From positions 5,250,001-5,314,000 of the forward strand of contig NZ_JACCFE010000002.1 of NCBI RefSeq assembly GCF_014256275.1: DNA of 64,000 bases, written 5' to 3'. Under the pieces are notes generated by a model. The model was not told where the DNA came from. It saw only the letters and a program-made list of their open reading frames with translations, and ran no database searches. The position numbers were made by a program, and so were the translations under genes. This stretch comes from Rhodococcus sp. 4CII. Lineage in GTDB: Bacteria; Actinomycetota; Actinomycetes; Mycobacteriales; Mycobacteriaceae. Below are positions 52,429 to 59,986 of this stretch, in pieces (within the stretch, counting starts at the first letter, position 1; the number at the start of each line of letters is the position of its first letter).

Positions 52429-52662
52429 TCAGTGCTCAGATTCCAGATAGGTCGCTGCGCAGAGCGAATAACAGCGCGGACATGGACAGCCGCCACGGTG
52501 ATAGGTCGGCTGACCATCGGGGCCAATGGACAGGGGCTTGTTGACTTCCAGCAGCGCGGCTTCTCGCAGGTGGGCGAGGCGACTGCCGGGGCGAAGATTG
52601 GCGATGTGCTTGCACGCGCAGGGAAACAGACTGCACTCGTGGCAGTCCAGTCGGTTAAGCAC
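52429..52662 (-). CDS. Small cysteine-rich protein, possible zinc-binding
   Basis: A GTG at 52662 with ribosome site GGAGG starts a 77-aa frame that overlaps the previous gene by eight bases. It has CHECSLFPCACKH near the start and HRGGCPCPRCYSLC near the end, so eight cysteines and several histidines in two clusters. That suggests one or two zinc sites. Similar small zinc-ribbon proteins occur in phage early regions. No function is known. Confidence 0.65.
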   Translation of the reverse strand: MLNRLDCHECSLFPCACKHIANLRPGSRLAHLREAALLEVNKPLSIGPDGQPTYHRGGCPCPRCYSLCAATYLESEH

Positions 52663-53152
52663 TGTTCCTCCACTCCGTGAACTCGGAGTCTGCCAAGTCG
52701 TGGTCAATCTCAGGAGGTAGATCTCTTGCCTGTCCTGGCCTGTCTCTGTCCTGTCCTTGGATGTCCTGCGTGATGTCACGCGTGACATCCGCCGTGACAT
52801 CGACAACGGGAGGTTTTTTTGCGCGTGCACGTTGCTTCCGCTTACGTTCGCGGTTGTGCAGAGTGGTCCTGTCTGCGGCTTCGAGTTGTGCATTCGTAGA
52901 TTGATCGAACTCGAACCGGTCGATAATCCATGCCTGGCCGTTACGACGCCATAGCCCAGATTCCTCGATGCCAACCTCCGCGCCCGATGTGAATCGTGGT
53001 ATCAGTGGAAGGTCATCGGCGAATAGATTCCCCTCAGTCCGGTTCGAGACGCTCCAGACGAGGGACATGATGTATGAGCGGAAATCACTGTCACTGAGCC
53101 GGTTCAGCCGCCGATCATTGAGATAGCGCTCCGGGATTCGTGCGTCAGTCAT
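52655..53152 (-). CDS. Replication-type protein of the element
   Basis: The 165-aa protein begins RIPERYLNDRRLNRLSDSDF and RSYIMSLVWSVSNRTEGNLF, then has a predicted DNA-binding winged helix (EVGIEESGLWRRNGQAWIID). This resembles the N-terminal domain of phage replisome organisers and DnaD-like proteins. The middle is a basic region (RERKRKQRARAKK), and the C-terminus is acidic. It is short compared with full replication proteins, so it may recruit host or helper factors. It starts after a region with strong hairpins at 53153-53385. Confidence 0.5.
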   Translation of the reverse strand: MTDARIPERYLNDRRLNRLSDSDFRSYIMSLVWSVSNRTEGNLFADDLPLIPRFTSGAEVGIEESGLWRRNGQAWIIDRFEFDQSTNAQLEAADRTTLHNRERKRKQRARAKKPPVVDVTADVTRDITQDIQGQDRDRPGQARDLPPEIDHDLADSEFTEWRNSA

Positions 53153-53207
53153 CGAAGCGCATCAGGTCGGGGTTTCGGGTAGAGTTACGCATAGCGAATT
53201 GCTTTCC

Positions 53208-53240
53208 GAATGCCTCCAGGTCGTGAGCCTGGGGGCATTC
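53208..53240. other. Strong hairpin in a 230-bp gap, possible origin or leader structure
   Basis: GAATGCCTCCAGG (53208-53220) and CCTGGGGGCATTC (53228-53240) pair over 13 bases with one mismatch and a 7-base loop. Nearby TTGTC and GACAA (around 53296-53312) form a second short inverted repeat. The gap 53153-53385 carries no gene. It could hold the replication origin of the element, a terminator for the winged-helix gene or a packaging site. Confidence 0.45.
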
Positions 53241-53385
53241 TTCGTTGTGTGTGAGTACTAGCCAGGCGACCGATACGGCTAGCCCTGCTTTGGTTGTCTT
53301 ATGCGACAACACAGTCTGAGTCTCGGAGTCGTCCGAGGTTCCGCAGGTCGACGGTTGGCCGGCGAGAGGCAGGGGTTGTGCGGAC

Positions 53386-53727
53386 CTACAGTGTGGGGCT
53401 GATCTGATATCCGTCCGGTGCGGAGATGATTCGCCCAGTCTCGGTCAGCTCGGAGAGGCCACGCTCGAGGCATTCGGGAAGCACGCCGAAGTATTTGGCC
53501 AGGTCAGAAGCGGTAACAGTTCCAGTCTGTTCGATGCGGGCGCATACGGCATCGAGGTGCCCAAAGCTGTATTTCCTGCGGCGAGTCCCGACCGGGTGAC
53601 CGGCATCTGCCAGCTCCCGCAGCATCGCGCGCACTTCGCTGTGTCCGACATTAAACAGTTGCGCGACGTAGTGCTCCCCGAACCTGTCTTGTCGCATCGA
53701 TAGCCGGATGATGTCGTCGTGGGTCAT
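53386..53727 (-). CDS. Winged-helix DNA-binding protein of the element
   Basis: The 113-aa protein has two helix-turn-helix-like units: VAQLFNVGHSEVRAMLRELA and VTASDLAKYFGVLPECLERG, followed by the wing GRIISAPDGYQI. Its start overlaps the previous stop by ATGA. Such proteins act as regulators or replication accessory factors in mobile elements. The target is unknown. Confidence 0.6.
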   Translation of the reverse strand: MTHDDIIRLSMRQDRFGEHYVAQLFNVGHSEVRAMLRELADAGHPVGTRRRKYSFGHLDAVCARIEQTGTVTASDLAKYFGVLPECLERGLSELTETGRIISAPDGYQISPTL

Positions 53728-53915
53728 GCGGCGCTCATGCCCATCGGCCTGGCCACGGCGTCGAACAGCGCATCCAGGTCCACCCGAATTGCGCGAGATC
53801 CGATCCGATACCCAGTGATCTTTCCGTCCGTGATCATCCGGCGAATCGTGCGGGTTGAGACATTCAGGTATCGTGCCGCGTCTTCGATCGTCGACAGTTG
53901 TTGCGGACGTTTCAT
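53724..53915 (-). CDS. Excisionase-like HTH protein
   Basis: The 63-aa protein is a MerR/excisionase-type helix-turn-helix: STIEDAARYLNVSTRTIRRM, then DGKITGYRIGSRAIRVDLD. The ATG at 53915 overlaps the previous stop (ATGA), and its own stop overlaps the next start (ATGA). It probably acts as the recombination directionality factor or an early repressor. An ATG at 53933 would add six residues. Confidence 0.8.
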   Translation of the reverse strand: MKRPQQLSTIEDAARYLNVSTRTIRRMITDGKITGYRIGSRAIRVDLDALFDAVARPMGMSAA

Positions 53916-54298
53916 CGGTTGACGTTCCACCATTCGCGGAGGCTGAGCAGGTTCACGTAGTGGTCGCTGACGCCCCGGTAGCCGTCGACTTCGCGACTCA
54001 TGATGAGCCTGACAAGCTCGGCATGGTTGATCGGCAGGAGCCCGGTGAGAAATCGCGCGGGCACGTGGTTGGTATCTGGACCATAGGCCACTGGCGCCCG
54101 CGTGGCGGTCTCTACATCATCAGTTCTCACCGCAACTAGTTTCGGCTCGAATTGCTTCTCAAGACTGTCGAGATCGATGTGCAGCTTTCCGCCAATTTTG
54201 TATGCGGTCACATACTCGTTCGCCACCCAGTAGTACACCGTTCGCACGGTGACGCCTTTCATTGCGGCCACTTCTCGAATGGTGGCCAAGCGGTTCAT
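53912..54298 (-). CDS. HTH-domain regulator of the element
   Basis: The 128-aa protein starts at ATG 54298. It has a second excisionase-type HTH (ATIREVAAMKGVTVRTVYYW, then YKIGGKLHIDLDSLEKQF) and an extra C-terminal domain of about 70 residues. It is first in the leftward operon and divergent from the capsid gene, which makes it the most likely master switch. The gap 54299-54787 separates the two directions. Confidence 0.7.
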   Translation of the reverse strand: MNRLATIREVAAMKGVTVRTVYYWVANEYVTAYKIGGKLHIDLDSLEKQFEPKLVAVRTDDVETATRAPVAYGPDTNHVPARFLTGLLPINHAELVRLIMSREVDGYRGVSDHYVNLLSLREWWNVNR

Positions 54299-54787
54299 GC
54301 TCAACTTGCTGTTCTCCGTTTGCGTCTGTAGCGGTTGAAGTTCGTTGGAATGATCATGCAACGGATTTCGGAGTGCGCAAGAGCTTTGGGGACGCTTTGC
54401 AATGTTGCATGACCAGCCGTTCTGCGTCTCTGAGGCACGTTCACGAACGGCGCCAGGACCCGTATCTGCAGTCATTCGAAAAGAGAAGTCCACCGCTGAC
54501 CTGCGGAGAGTGGGGCAAGTCTCAATAAACCTGAGACACGAAACACAAACCCTCCGCAAGAGATCTGGAACTAATGCACCGTTGCAAGGGCATGTCAATA
54601 CCAAAGTCATTCATCTTGCAGGCTCGTGAAGGCCGATAGATAATATTCAGAGAAGGTTATGCGGCCCAGGCTGGCCCCGAACTTCGCCCGACACCGACAA
54701 ATCTCCAGCGGAGAAACGCATTACTGCCAGGTTGCAAATTGCGTCGTCACAAATCATGCACAGACGCAAACAATCTGGAGTTTTCCA
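54299..54787. other. 489-bp divergent control region of the element
   Basis: No gene can be supported here. Frames in this stretch are shadows without ribosome sites or motifs. The region must hold the promoter of the leftward HTH operon and that of the rightward capsid operon. It is AT-richer than the flanks, for instance around 54640. Confidence 0.5.
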
Positions 54788-55624
54788 ATGGCAATGAATA
54801 CCTCTAGTTCCGGTGCGGTTCTCACTCCCGCGCAGGTCGATGAACTTCTCATCCGTCCCGTTCTCGCTGAATCTGTCGCCGCACAGGTTGCGAAGGTGAT
54901 TCACACGAACGCTTCCGCGCTTCGTCTTCCCGTCGTGGCCGCTGACCCCACAGCCGCTTGGACCGCTGAAGGTGCAGAGATCGCGGTAAGCGACGCAACG
55001 CTCGAAGAAGTCAACGTCGCGTTCCACGCCCTTAAGGGGCTTACGGTGGTCAGTAATGAGCTGATCGAAGACAGTTCACCGGAAGCTTCCCAGCTCGTCG
55101 GGGAGGGTCTGGCCCGGGATGTTGCTAAGCGGCTTGACGCAGCATACTTCGGTGTCTCTGCCGCCAATACGCCGAACGGTATTGGTTCGGTGTCTGGCGT
55201 GCAGTCGGTTACCTTCGCCGGGCCGTGGGCCAATCTCGACCCCTTCCATGAGGCGCTGAGCCTTGCTGAGACTGTCGGGGCTACCGTGTCCGCGTTCGTG
55301 ACCAGCCCAGCTGTTGCGCTGGCGTTGGCGAAGATCAAGACGGGAACGGGTAGCAACACACCGCTTCTCGGTCAGGACCCGACCAGCCCCACCAAACGCA
55401 CGATTGCTGGTGTTCCACTCTTCGTCAGTTCCGCTGTCGCAGCTAACATTGTTTGGGCGATTCCTTTCCAGCGCACTGTGATTGGTCTGCGAAAGGATGT
55501 GGACGTGGCTACTGATACGTCGGCGTTCTTCACGTCGGATCGGACGGCTGTCCGTGCGGTGCTGCGGGCGGGCTTCGGATTCGCGCATGCTGCCGCAATC
55601 GTGAAGGTGACTGCGACGCCGTGA
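54788..55624 (+). CDS. Phage major capsid protein, HK97-like
   Basis: The 278-aa protein starts at ATG 54788. It has the HK97 fold pattern of the capsid family: VAKVIHTNASALRLPVVAAD, then EVNVAFHALKGLTVVSNELI, IGRGLARDVAKRLD-type helix (EGLARDVAKRLDAAYFGVSA), an A-domain and a C-terminal AVRAVLRAGFGFAHAAAIV. It lacks the long N-terminal delta domain of HK97 itself, consistent with a separate scaffold protein. It would form the shell of the satellite particle. The next gene overlaps its stop by one base. Confidence 0.85.
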   Translation: MAMNTSSSGAVLTPAQVDELLIRPVLAESVAAQVAKVIHTNASALRLPVVAADPTAAWTAEGAEIAVSDATLEEVNVAFHALKGLTVVSNELIEDSSPEASQLVGEGLARDVAKRLDAAYFGVSAANTPNGIGSVSGVQSVTFAGPWANLDPFHEALSLAETVGATVSAFVTSPAVALALAKIKTGTGSNTPLLGQDPTSPTKRTIAGVPLFVSSAVAANIVWAIPFQRTVIGLRKDVDVATDTSAFFTSDRTAVRAVLRAGFGFAHAAAIVKVTATP

Positions 55625-55905
55625 TGACATCGCGTTCCCGTGCGCGTACTGCACGTCCGGTGTCGCCTGAGCTGGCTGTTCCGTGCCGAGTCTCGGATGG
55701 CTACCTGATCTTCGATCAGCAGATCGGCGAGCAGGTTGGCGCGGGCAGTACGGTGCTCGTTCATCCCGCCACAGTCGCGGGCTGGGTCAGGAATGGCTGG
55801 GTCACGGTCGTGTCTGACGCTTCCGATACCGAGCAGCCGCAGCCCGTGCCAGAGCCGCCCGCACCTGCACCGCGACGCCGTACACGAAACGCATCGGCGA
55901 AGTAG
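55624..55905 (+). CDS. Small head-associated protein of the element
   Basis: The 93-aa protein starts at ATG 55624, whose first base is the last base of the capsid stop codon (a GTG at 55621 is the alternative). It has a small beta-rich core (YLIFDQQIGEQVGAGSTVLV, VAGWVRNGWVTVV) and a proline-rich basic tail. Position right after a capsid gene suggests a head-decoration or head-tail role. Two hairpins at 55949-56026 end the transcript. Confidence 0.6.
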   Translation: MTSRSRARTARPVSPELAVPCRVSDGYLIFDQQIGEQVGAGSTVLVHPATVAGWVRNGWVTVVSDASDTEQPQPVPEPPAPAPRRRTRNASAK

Positions 55906-55948
55906 AAGACGTGGCCCGTCAGTGCCTTTACGCTGACGGCGGCCCGTG

Positions 55949-56026
55949 GTCGACGTGTTCGGACACGTCGACACCACAACGACGAAACCCCATGCCGTGA
56001 GAATTGGCCTCACGACATGGGGTTTC
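55949..56026. terminator. Two adjacent hairpins between convergent genes
   Basis: GTCGACGTGT (55949-55958) and ACACGTCGAC (55963-55972) form a perfect stem. GAAACCCCATG and CATGGGGTTTC (55984-56026) form a second long imperfect stem. They separate the capsid operon from the convergent small gene and probably terminate both. Confidence 0.8.
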
Positions 56027-56039
56027 GCACCGAACGGAC

Positions 56040-56297
56040 CTACCAGCGACCCATCAACCTCGCGATCCGGATATCGGCGGCCAGGTTCGCTTCGGCCTGA
56101 CCATCCAGGGCGAACTTCTGAGCTGTTCGGCTATCCCCATTCGCGAGAGCTTCCTCCGCGAGAGCGAGGCACCGTCTGGCATCGTCCGTCGCCCGTCCGA
56201 TGTAGAGGTCGGCCGAATCATTCCGGCGATTCTCTTCCCGCCTACGCTGGCGGGCCTTGTGGCCGTGGCTCATGTTGCTAAAGAATCCGCTGCCCAT
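56040..56297 (-). CDS. Unknown small protein of the element (85 aa)
   Basis: The ATG at 56297 gives an 85-aa basic, helical protein: HGHKARQRRREENRRNDSAD and then RRCLALAEEALANGDSRTAQ. The second part looks like a TPR-type helical hairpin. Function unknown. It is convergent with the capsid operon. Confidence 0.6.
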   Translation of the reverse strand: MGSGFFSNMSHGHKARQRRREENRRNDSADLYIGRATDDARRCLALAEEALANGDSRTAQKFALDGQAEANLAADIRIARLMGRW

Positions 56298-56650
56298 TGC
56301 GTTTGCTCCTGTCGATGACGCGGAAGACTCCCGCCGATGAATGTCCGGATCGGACTCCACATCAAGCTAGGGCCTATTGCGTTGCCTAGCAAGTTAATTG
56401 GATTCCTACCGATCGGTAACATTGGGCGCGGCGCATATCTCCAGGTCGCACGGCACGACGAACGGCGACGCAGTCACGCCCAACTGACGCTGCGTCCCTG
56501 GTCAGCGGCTTACAGAGGGGTGGGGGCACCACCTTTCCCCCCCGGGGTCGCGCCCCTGCGCAGCGCACTGTGGATCGCAAAACGTCCAACCTAGACAAGC
56601 CCTAGAAATCCGCCCGACAACGCCCGAAAATCACCCGTAGGAGGTACATA
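56298..56650. other. 353-bp gap between the 85-aa gene and the terminase gene
   Basis: No gene is supported here. The region holds the start side of both flanking genes, so divergent promoters are expected, and a good ribosome site AGGAGGT at 56640-56646 for the terminase gene. Confidence 0.5.
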
Positions 56651-57052
56651 ATGGCTGGCCAACGCACTGTTTACCCCGAAACGTTCGGTGAGGGCGGTAA
56701 GGCGATGTGGCGCGAAGTTACGTCGACTTACGCCCTCTCAAGCACCGAGTTGGCTCTACTTAAGCAGCTGTGCCGGACCATCGACCGGCTCGACGTGCTC
56801 GAGCTGGCCGCGAAGGGCGTGGCCCCGGTGTTCGAAGCTCGGCAGGGCACGGTCATGCATCCCGTTTTCGTGGAGATTCGCCAGCAATCGACGGTTATGG
56901 CCCGACTCATCGCATCTCTCCGGCTTCCGGACGCGCCCACCATCGCGGCTCCGAAGGTGGACGATGCCCCCAAGCGGCCGCAGAGGCGTTCGGGTAGCCG
57001 ACCGTACTACGGCGTCAACAACCCCGACCTGAAGGTTGTCGGCCATGGCTGA
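56651..57052 (+). CDS. Phage terminase small subunit, P27 family
   Basis: The 133-aa protein starts at ATG 56651 after ribosome site AGGAGGT. It has the P27 pattern: GKAMWREVTSTYALSSTELA, LLKQLCRTIDRLDVLELAAK, then VFVEIRQQSTVMARLIASLR with LRLPD. The C-terminus is basic and proline-rich. Small terminases recognise the packaging site on DNA. No large terminase (ATPase/nuclease) gene is present, so the element would borrow that of a helper phage. The next gene overlaps the stop by eight bases. Confidence 0.8.
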   Translation: MAGQRTVYPETFGEGGKAMWREVTSTYALSSTELALLKQLCRTIDRLDVLELAAKGVAPVFEARQGTVMHPVFVEIRQQSTVMARLIASLRLPDAPTIAAPKVDDAPKRPQRRSGSRPYYGVNNPDLKVVGHG

Positions 57053-57329
57053 GTTCAAGGCAGCCGAGCCTGATTCCGCTCCGGTGGTTGACGTCCCGGA
57101 GGAACTTGCAGGTGGCCCGGATATTCGACTGTTCTGTGACCCCGACCTCCTGCGCCAGATTGACCGCATGGGGTCGTCGCATCCGAACCGTAGGGAGCTG
57201 ATGGGCGAGGTGATGCTGTCGGCACGCCAGAACTGGGCGCGGGCAATAGTCCGCTGGGCTGGGGATATGGGTTTGTCGACATTCGAGGCCCGAACAATGA
57301 TTTCCGGTCGTATGGCTTTCTGGCCGTGA
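57045..57329 (+). CDS. Unknown protein coupled to the terminase small subunit
   Basis: The 94-aa protein starts at ATG 57045, inside the end of the terminase gene. It has an acidic first third and a helical rest (DPDLLRQIDRMGSSHPNRRE, MGEVMLSARQNWARAIVRWA). No family recognised. Its coupling to the terminase gene suggests a packaging role. Confidence 0.65.
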   Translation: MAEFKAAEPDSAPVVDVPEELAGGPDIRLFCDPDLLRQIDRMGSSHPNRRELMGEVMLSARQNWARAIVRWAGDMGLSTFEARTMISGRMAFWP

Positions 57330-57356
57330 AGGCGAACTCAGACTATTCAGGCCCTC

Positions 57357-57764
57357 CTAATCACGAACCTTCTTTTTAAGTGCAGCACCGCCACCGATAA
57401 TTCCCATGAGGCCGAAGACGCTGCCGGGCGCTGCCAAGACCCAAAACCATCCGCCGTATGAGATTGCCGGGGCAAACAGGGCCACGGCTACAGCTAGGCA
57501 GAACACACCCGCAGCAATGCCGCTCTGATCCCGTCGAGCCCCGGATTCGTGCTCGCAAAGTGTCGTGATCCGCGTAGCGATATGGTCCTTCAGCGATCGA
57601 AACTCCCGACTGTCGGAGTCGAGCTTTTCGAGCAGCTCCTGGTCGGCTCGAATGTTAGTCCGCACGTCTCGACCTGCCTGCCGATGCGACAGGTAATTGA
57701 GCAGTAGTCCGCTTATGGCGGCGATGCCTGCAACCATTACGGGCACCCAGATAGACACATCCAT
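57357..57764 (-). CDS. Membrane protein, partner of the cargo gene
   Basis: The 135-aa protein starts at ATG 57764; a GTG at 57824 would overlap the upstream gene. It has one N-terminal membrane helix (VPVMVAGIAAISGLLLNYL), a charged helical cytoplasmic or periplasmic middle (about 60 residues) and two closely spaced C-terminal helices (AAGVFCLAVAVALFAP and VLAAPGSVFGLMGIIGGGAA). It lies 35 bases after the 459-aa gene on the same strand. No family recognised. Small membrane proteins of this shape act as membrane-disrupting effectors in several known defence systems, which is only an analogy here. Confidence 0.65.
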   Translation of the reverse strand: MDVSIWVPVMVAGIAAISGLLLNYLSHRQAGRDVRTNIRADQELLEKLDSDSREFRSLKDHIATRITTLCEHESGARRDQSGIAAGVFCLAVAVALFAPAISYGGWFWVLAAPGSVFGLMGIIGGGAALKKKVRD

Positions 57765-57799
57765 GCTGTGCACTCTAGAGGGATGGACGGCCGACGAAC

Positions 57800-59179
57800 C
57801 TAAGGTTCTTGTCTGTTCAGCCACTCCCGAGCGTCTTCGAGTCGAAGCTGGCCAGTGCGTTCTCGAAGCATCTCACGCACGAGCACTGCCGTGACCTTCC
57901 CTGAGACGACAGCGTCCTGGAGAACAAATAACGCGGCAGTGTCGAACGCGAGGCCTTGGTTTTCGCTAAGGGGACCCAGCTCGTCCGGGCGGAAAACGTC
58001 ACCGCGTGTGGTTGGGTCTCGCGCGATCAGGCGGTTGACGATTAGCCATTGGCGTGGAATGTTCTGCGGCTTCTCCTCAAAGACATACTTGACCACGTTG
58101 CTGTTCAAGATCTGAAGTTTCGATTGCTTGGCACCTTTTGTTACCCCAGTCGCGTCCGCAAGCACGAGCCAGTCATCGACTCCCGGCTCCGTAATCCGGT
58201 AGTCTTCCCGCCGCTCCTTGTCCGGCCAGAGCTTGTCCATGTCCTGGACGGTGTAGCCGAGGGTGACTAGAGCACGTAAGACTGCGTCCTGGAGTTCTTC
58301 ATCCTGGCCGGTGAGTAAGACGCGCTCGTTCCTGGAGGCGTTATCCTTCGCAGCTTCCAGTTCAGTTCCAAGCTCAGCAGTAATGGCGTCGTGCTCTTCC
58401 TGTAGCGGTTTGAATCTCGCATATTCAGCGTCAAGCTTGGCCTGTACCACTCTCTCGGCGTGGGTCATCCAATCCGCCGATTTCTCCCACTTCGGAACGT
58501 CTGGGAATCGATTGGGGAAACGATCGTGCCAGTCGCTCAGTGCGAGCAGCCACCACGGCTCTATGTTCTCGACGTCATGGGGGATGAACCAGACTGACCC
58601 GTTGCCGGGGTGCACGTACTTCCCGGCAATGCGCAGCTGATTTGGCCCACGAAGGAAGGTCCCAAAGTCGACGAGGGGTTCAATTTCCTCATCCGTGACA
58701 CCTACACCGAACTGTCTGGTGCGACTCGCGACGGCGGGTATCAGCTGTTGCTTAACGAGAACTGTTAGCGATTCGGATAACCCGGTGTCTCCTGGATACG
58801 CGTGGTGTCCCGCGACATTCCACTTGTAGGCGAGTGGAACGTGAATATCTGAAGCCCCCGGAACGTCGAGGACGTCGATAATGTCCGACCATCCTCCTCC
58901 GAATTCTTCGGGAGTCATCACTAGAAGTACGCATAAGTGCGCCGACACCGGGCGGACGTAGCGCGCCTCGGCCATAAAGTTTGACTCAACTGTCTTGGCG
59001 AGGTGCCGCGTGGTGATGATCGCATCCCACTCCGACGGATCGACGTCAGTCATGCTGTTGATGGTTCGGTACGTGCCTGGCAACTTCTGTACGAAGTCGA
59101 TTCGCTCGGAAATCGCTTCATTAACCCAAATCAAGACTCTGGGTGAGTCCCGCTGGTTCAGGGGGCGCGTCGGCGTCAT
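57800..59179 (-). CDS. 459-aa protein with degenerate PD-(D/E)XK-like C-terminal domain, candidate defence cargo
   Basis: No named family is recognised. Residues 1-150 look like an alpha/beta domain (RVLIWVNEAISERIDFV, WDAIITTRHLAK, HLCVLLVMTPEEFGGGW). Residues 170-240 are beta-rich (QLRIAGKYVHPGNGSVWFIP). Residues 250-300 form a coiled coil (VVQAKLDAEYARFKPLQEEH). The last 150 residues follow the pattern of a restriction-type fold: LQDAVLRALVTLGYTVQDMD, DDWLVLADATGVTKG, SKLQILNSNVVKYV, RQWLIVNRL. The usual catalytic E-x-K reads D-A-T, so nuclease activity may be lost or altered. It is satellite cargo, placed where such elements often carry anti-phage genes. Confidence 0.6.
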   Translation of the reverse strand: MTPTRPLNQRDSPRVLIWVNEAISERIDFVQKLPGTYRTINSMTDVDPSEWDAIITTRHLAKTVESNFMAEARYVRPVSAHLCVLLVMTPEEFGGGWSDIIDVLDVPGASDIHVPLAYKWNVAGHHAYPGDTGLSESLTVLVKQQLIPAVASRTRQFGVGVTDEEIEPLVDFGTFLRGPNQLRIAGKYVHPGNGSVWFIPHDVENIEPWWLLALSDWHDRFPNRFPDVPKWEKSADWMTHAERVVQAKLDAEYARFKPLQEEHDAITAELGTELEAAKDNASRNERVLLTGQDEELQDAVLRALVTLGYTVQDMDKLWPDKERREDYRITEPGVDDWLVLADATGVTKGAKQSKLQILNSNVVKYVFEEKPQNIPRQWLIVNRLIARDPTTRGDVFRPDELGPLSENQGLAFDTAALFVLQDAVVSGKVTAVLVREMLRERTGQLRLEDAREWLNRQEP

Positions 59180-59236
59180 GGTGTCAATCTAAGCGCTACG
59201 TCCGACAGTGCACTCCACGCGTCTCCCTTTCACCTC

Positions 59237-59407
59237 CTATGAACCCGCCGCTACCATCAGTGCCGATGCGAGATTTCTCGCCGCTTCCGGGGTGAGGTCG
59301 AACACTTCCGCGATACCTGCCCCGTAACTGACCGTCACGAGTGGAACGTCCTCGATGATGCTGTTGGAAACTGAGATCAAGTTTCCAACAGTCGAACCGA
59401 CAAACAT
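59237..59407 (-). CDS. Small protein of the element (56 aa)
   Basis: The ATG at 59407 has ribosome site AGGGAG at good spacing. The 56-aa product reads MFVGSTVGNLISVSNSII and then VFDLTPEAARNLASALMVAA. The last segment is typical of small actinobacterial mobile-element proteins that end in a helix of the form L(T/S)PEEARxLAxAL. Function unknown. The stretch 59408-59729 to its right shows no gene I can support. Confidence 0.6.
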   Translation of the reverse strand: MFVGSTVGNLISVSNSIIEDVPLVTVSYGAGIAEVFDLTPEAARNLASALMVAAGS

Positions 59408-59729
59408 GCAATCTCCCTGTGTGCGTTGCTTTCTAAAGACCGGACTGAAGGCCTTCACCGGACCGAACGGACACCTACCGGTGCCTGTGCTACTGACCCC
59501 ACCCCAGAATTTCCCACGAGCCACGTCCCCGTATCGCGTCAGGCCAGCGCGAATGGCCCGCCCTCGAGGAGGCGCGAGCTTGTACCGGACCCTCACAAGG
59601 CCAGGCCTGACATCGATGTGAGAGCGCCCCAGCCGGTTCGGGGGATGAAGTACACCGGGCTGTCTCGGTTTACGTCTGAGACGAACAGGAGCGACGTGCA
59701 GGGGTCACGGAACGCGGCGTGCAAAGCGC

Positions 59730-59759
59730 GGACAGGTGGGTCGATTCACCGACCTGTCC
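59730..59759 (-). terminator. Hairpin after the leftward genes at the right end
   Basis: GGACAGGT (59730-59737) and ACCTGTCC (59752-59759) form a perfect 8-bp stem, extended inward by GGT and ACC. It lies 11 bases after the stop of the non-ATG frame at 59771. Confidence 0.65.
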
Positions 59760-59770
59760 GGCTCAACACG

Positions 59771-59986
59771 TCACGGTCGGGCAAGCCTTGCCGCGATCAC
59801 GTTCATGTCGTGATCGGTGAGCACTGGAACCTGTCGGTACTGGCACGGATCGAGGCCGTCCAGTTCCGCGAGGTGCTCGAGTTCACCGAGAGTGAGGCCT
59901 GCGGCGTCGACAACAGCGTCAGTGGTGACTCCGAGCCGGTTCGCGGCAACGTTGATGCTCAGCTGGTCGTTGATGAGACGTACCAG
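59771..59986 (-). CDS. Frame without ATG/GTG/TTG start, coding-like (71 aa)
   Basis: A frame reading RLINDQLSINVAANRLGVTT, then DAVVDAAGLTLGELEHLAEL and DHDMNVIAARLARP looks like a small HTH-containing protein. The only likely start is a CTG at 59986, inside the 3' end of the 53-aa membrane protein. A -1 ribosomal frameshift from that gene would also produce it, as a fusion. A hairpin right after the stop supports expression. Without a clear start this stays tentative. Confidence 0.4.
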   Translation of the reverse strand: MVRLINDQLSINVAANRLGVTTDAVVDAAGLTLGELEHLAELDGLDPCQYRQVPVLTDHDMNVIAARLARP

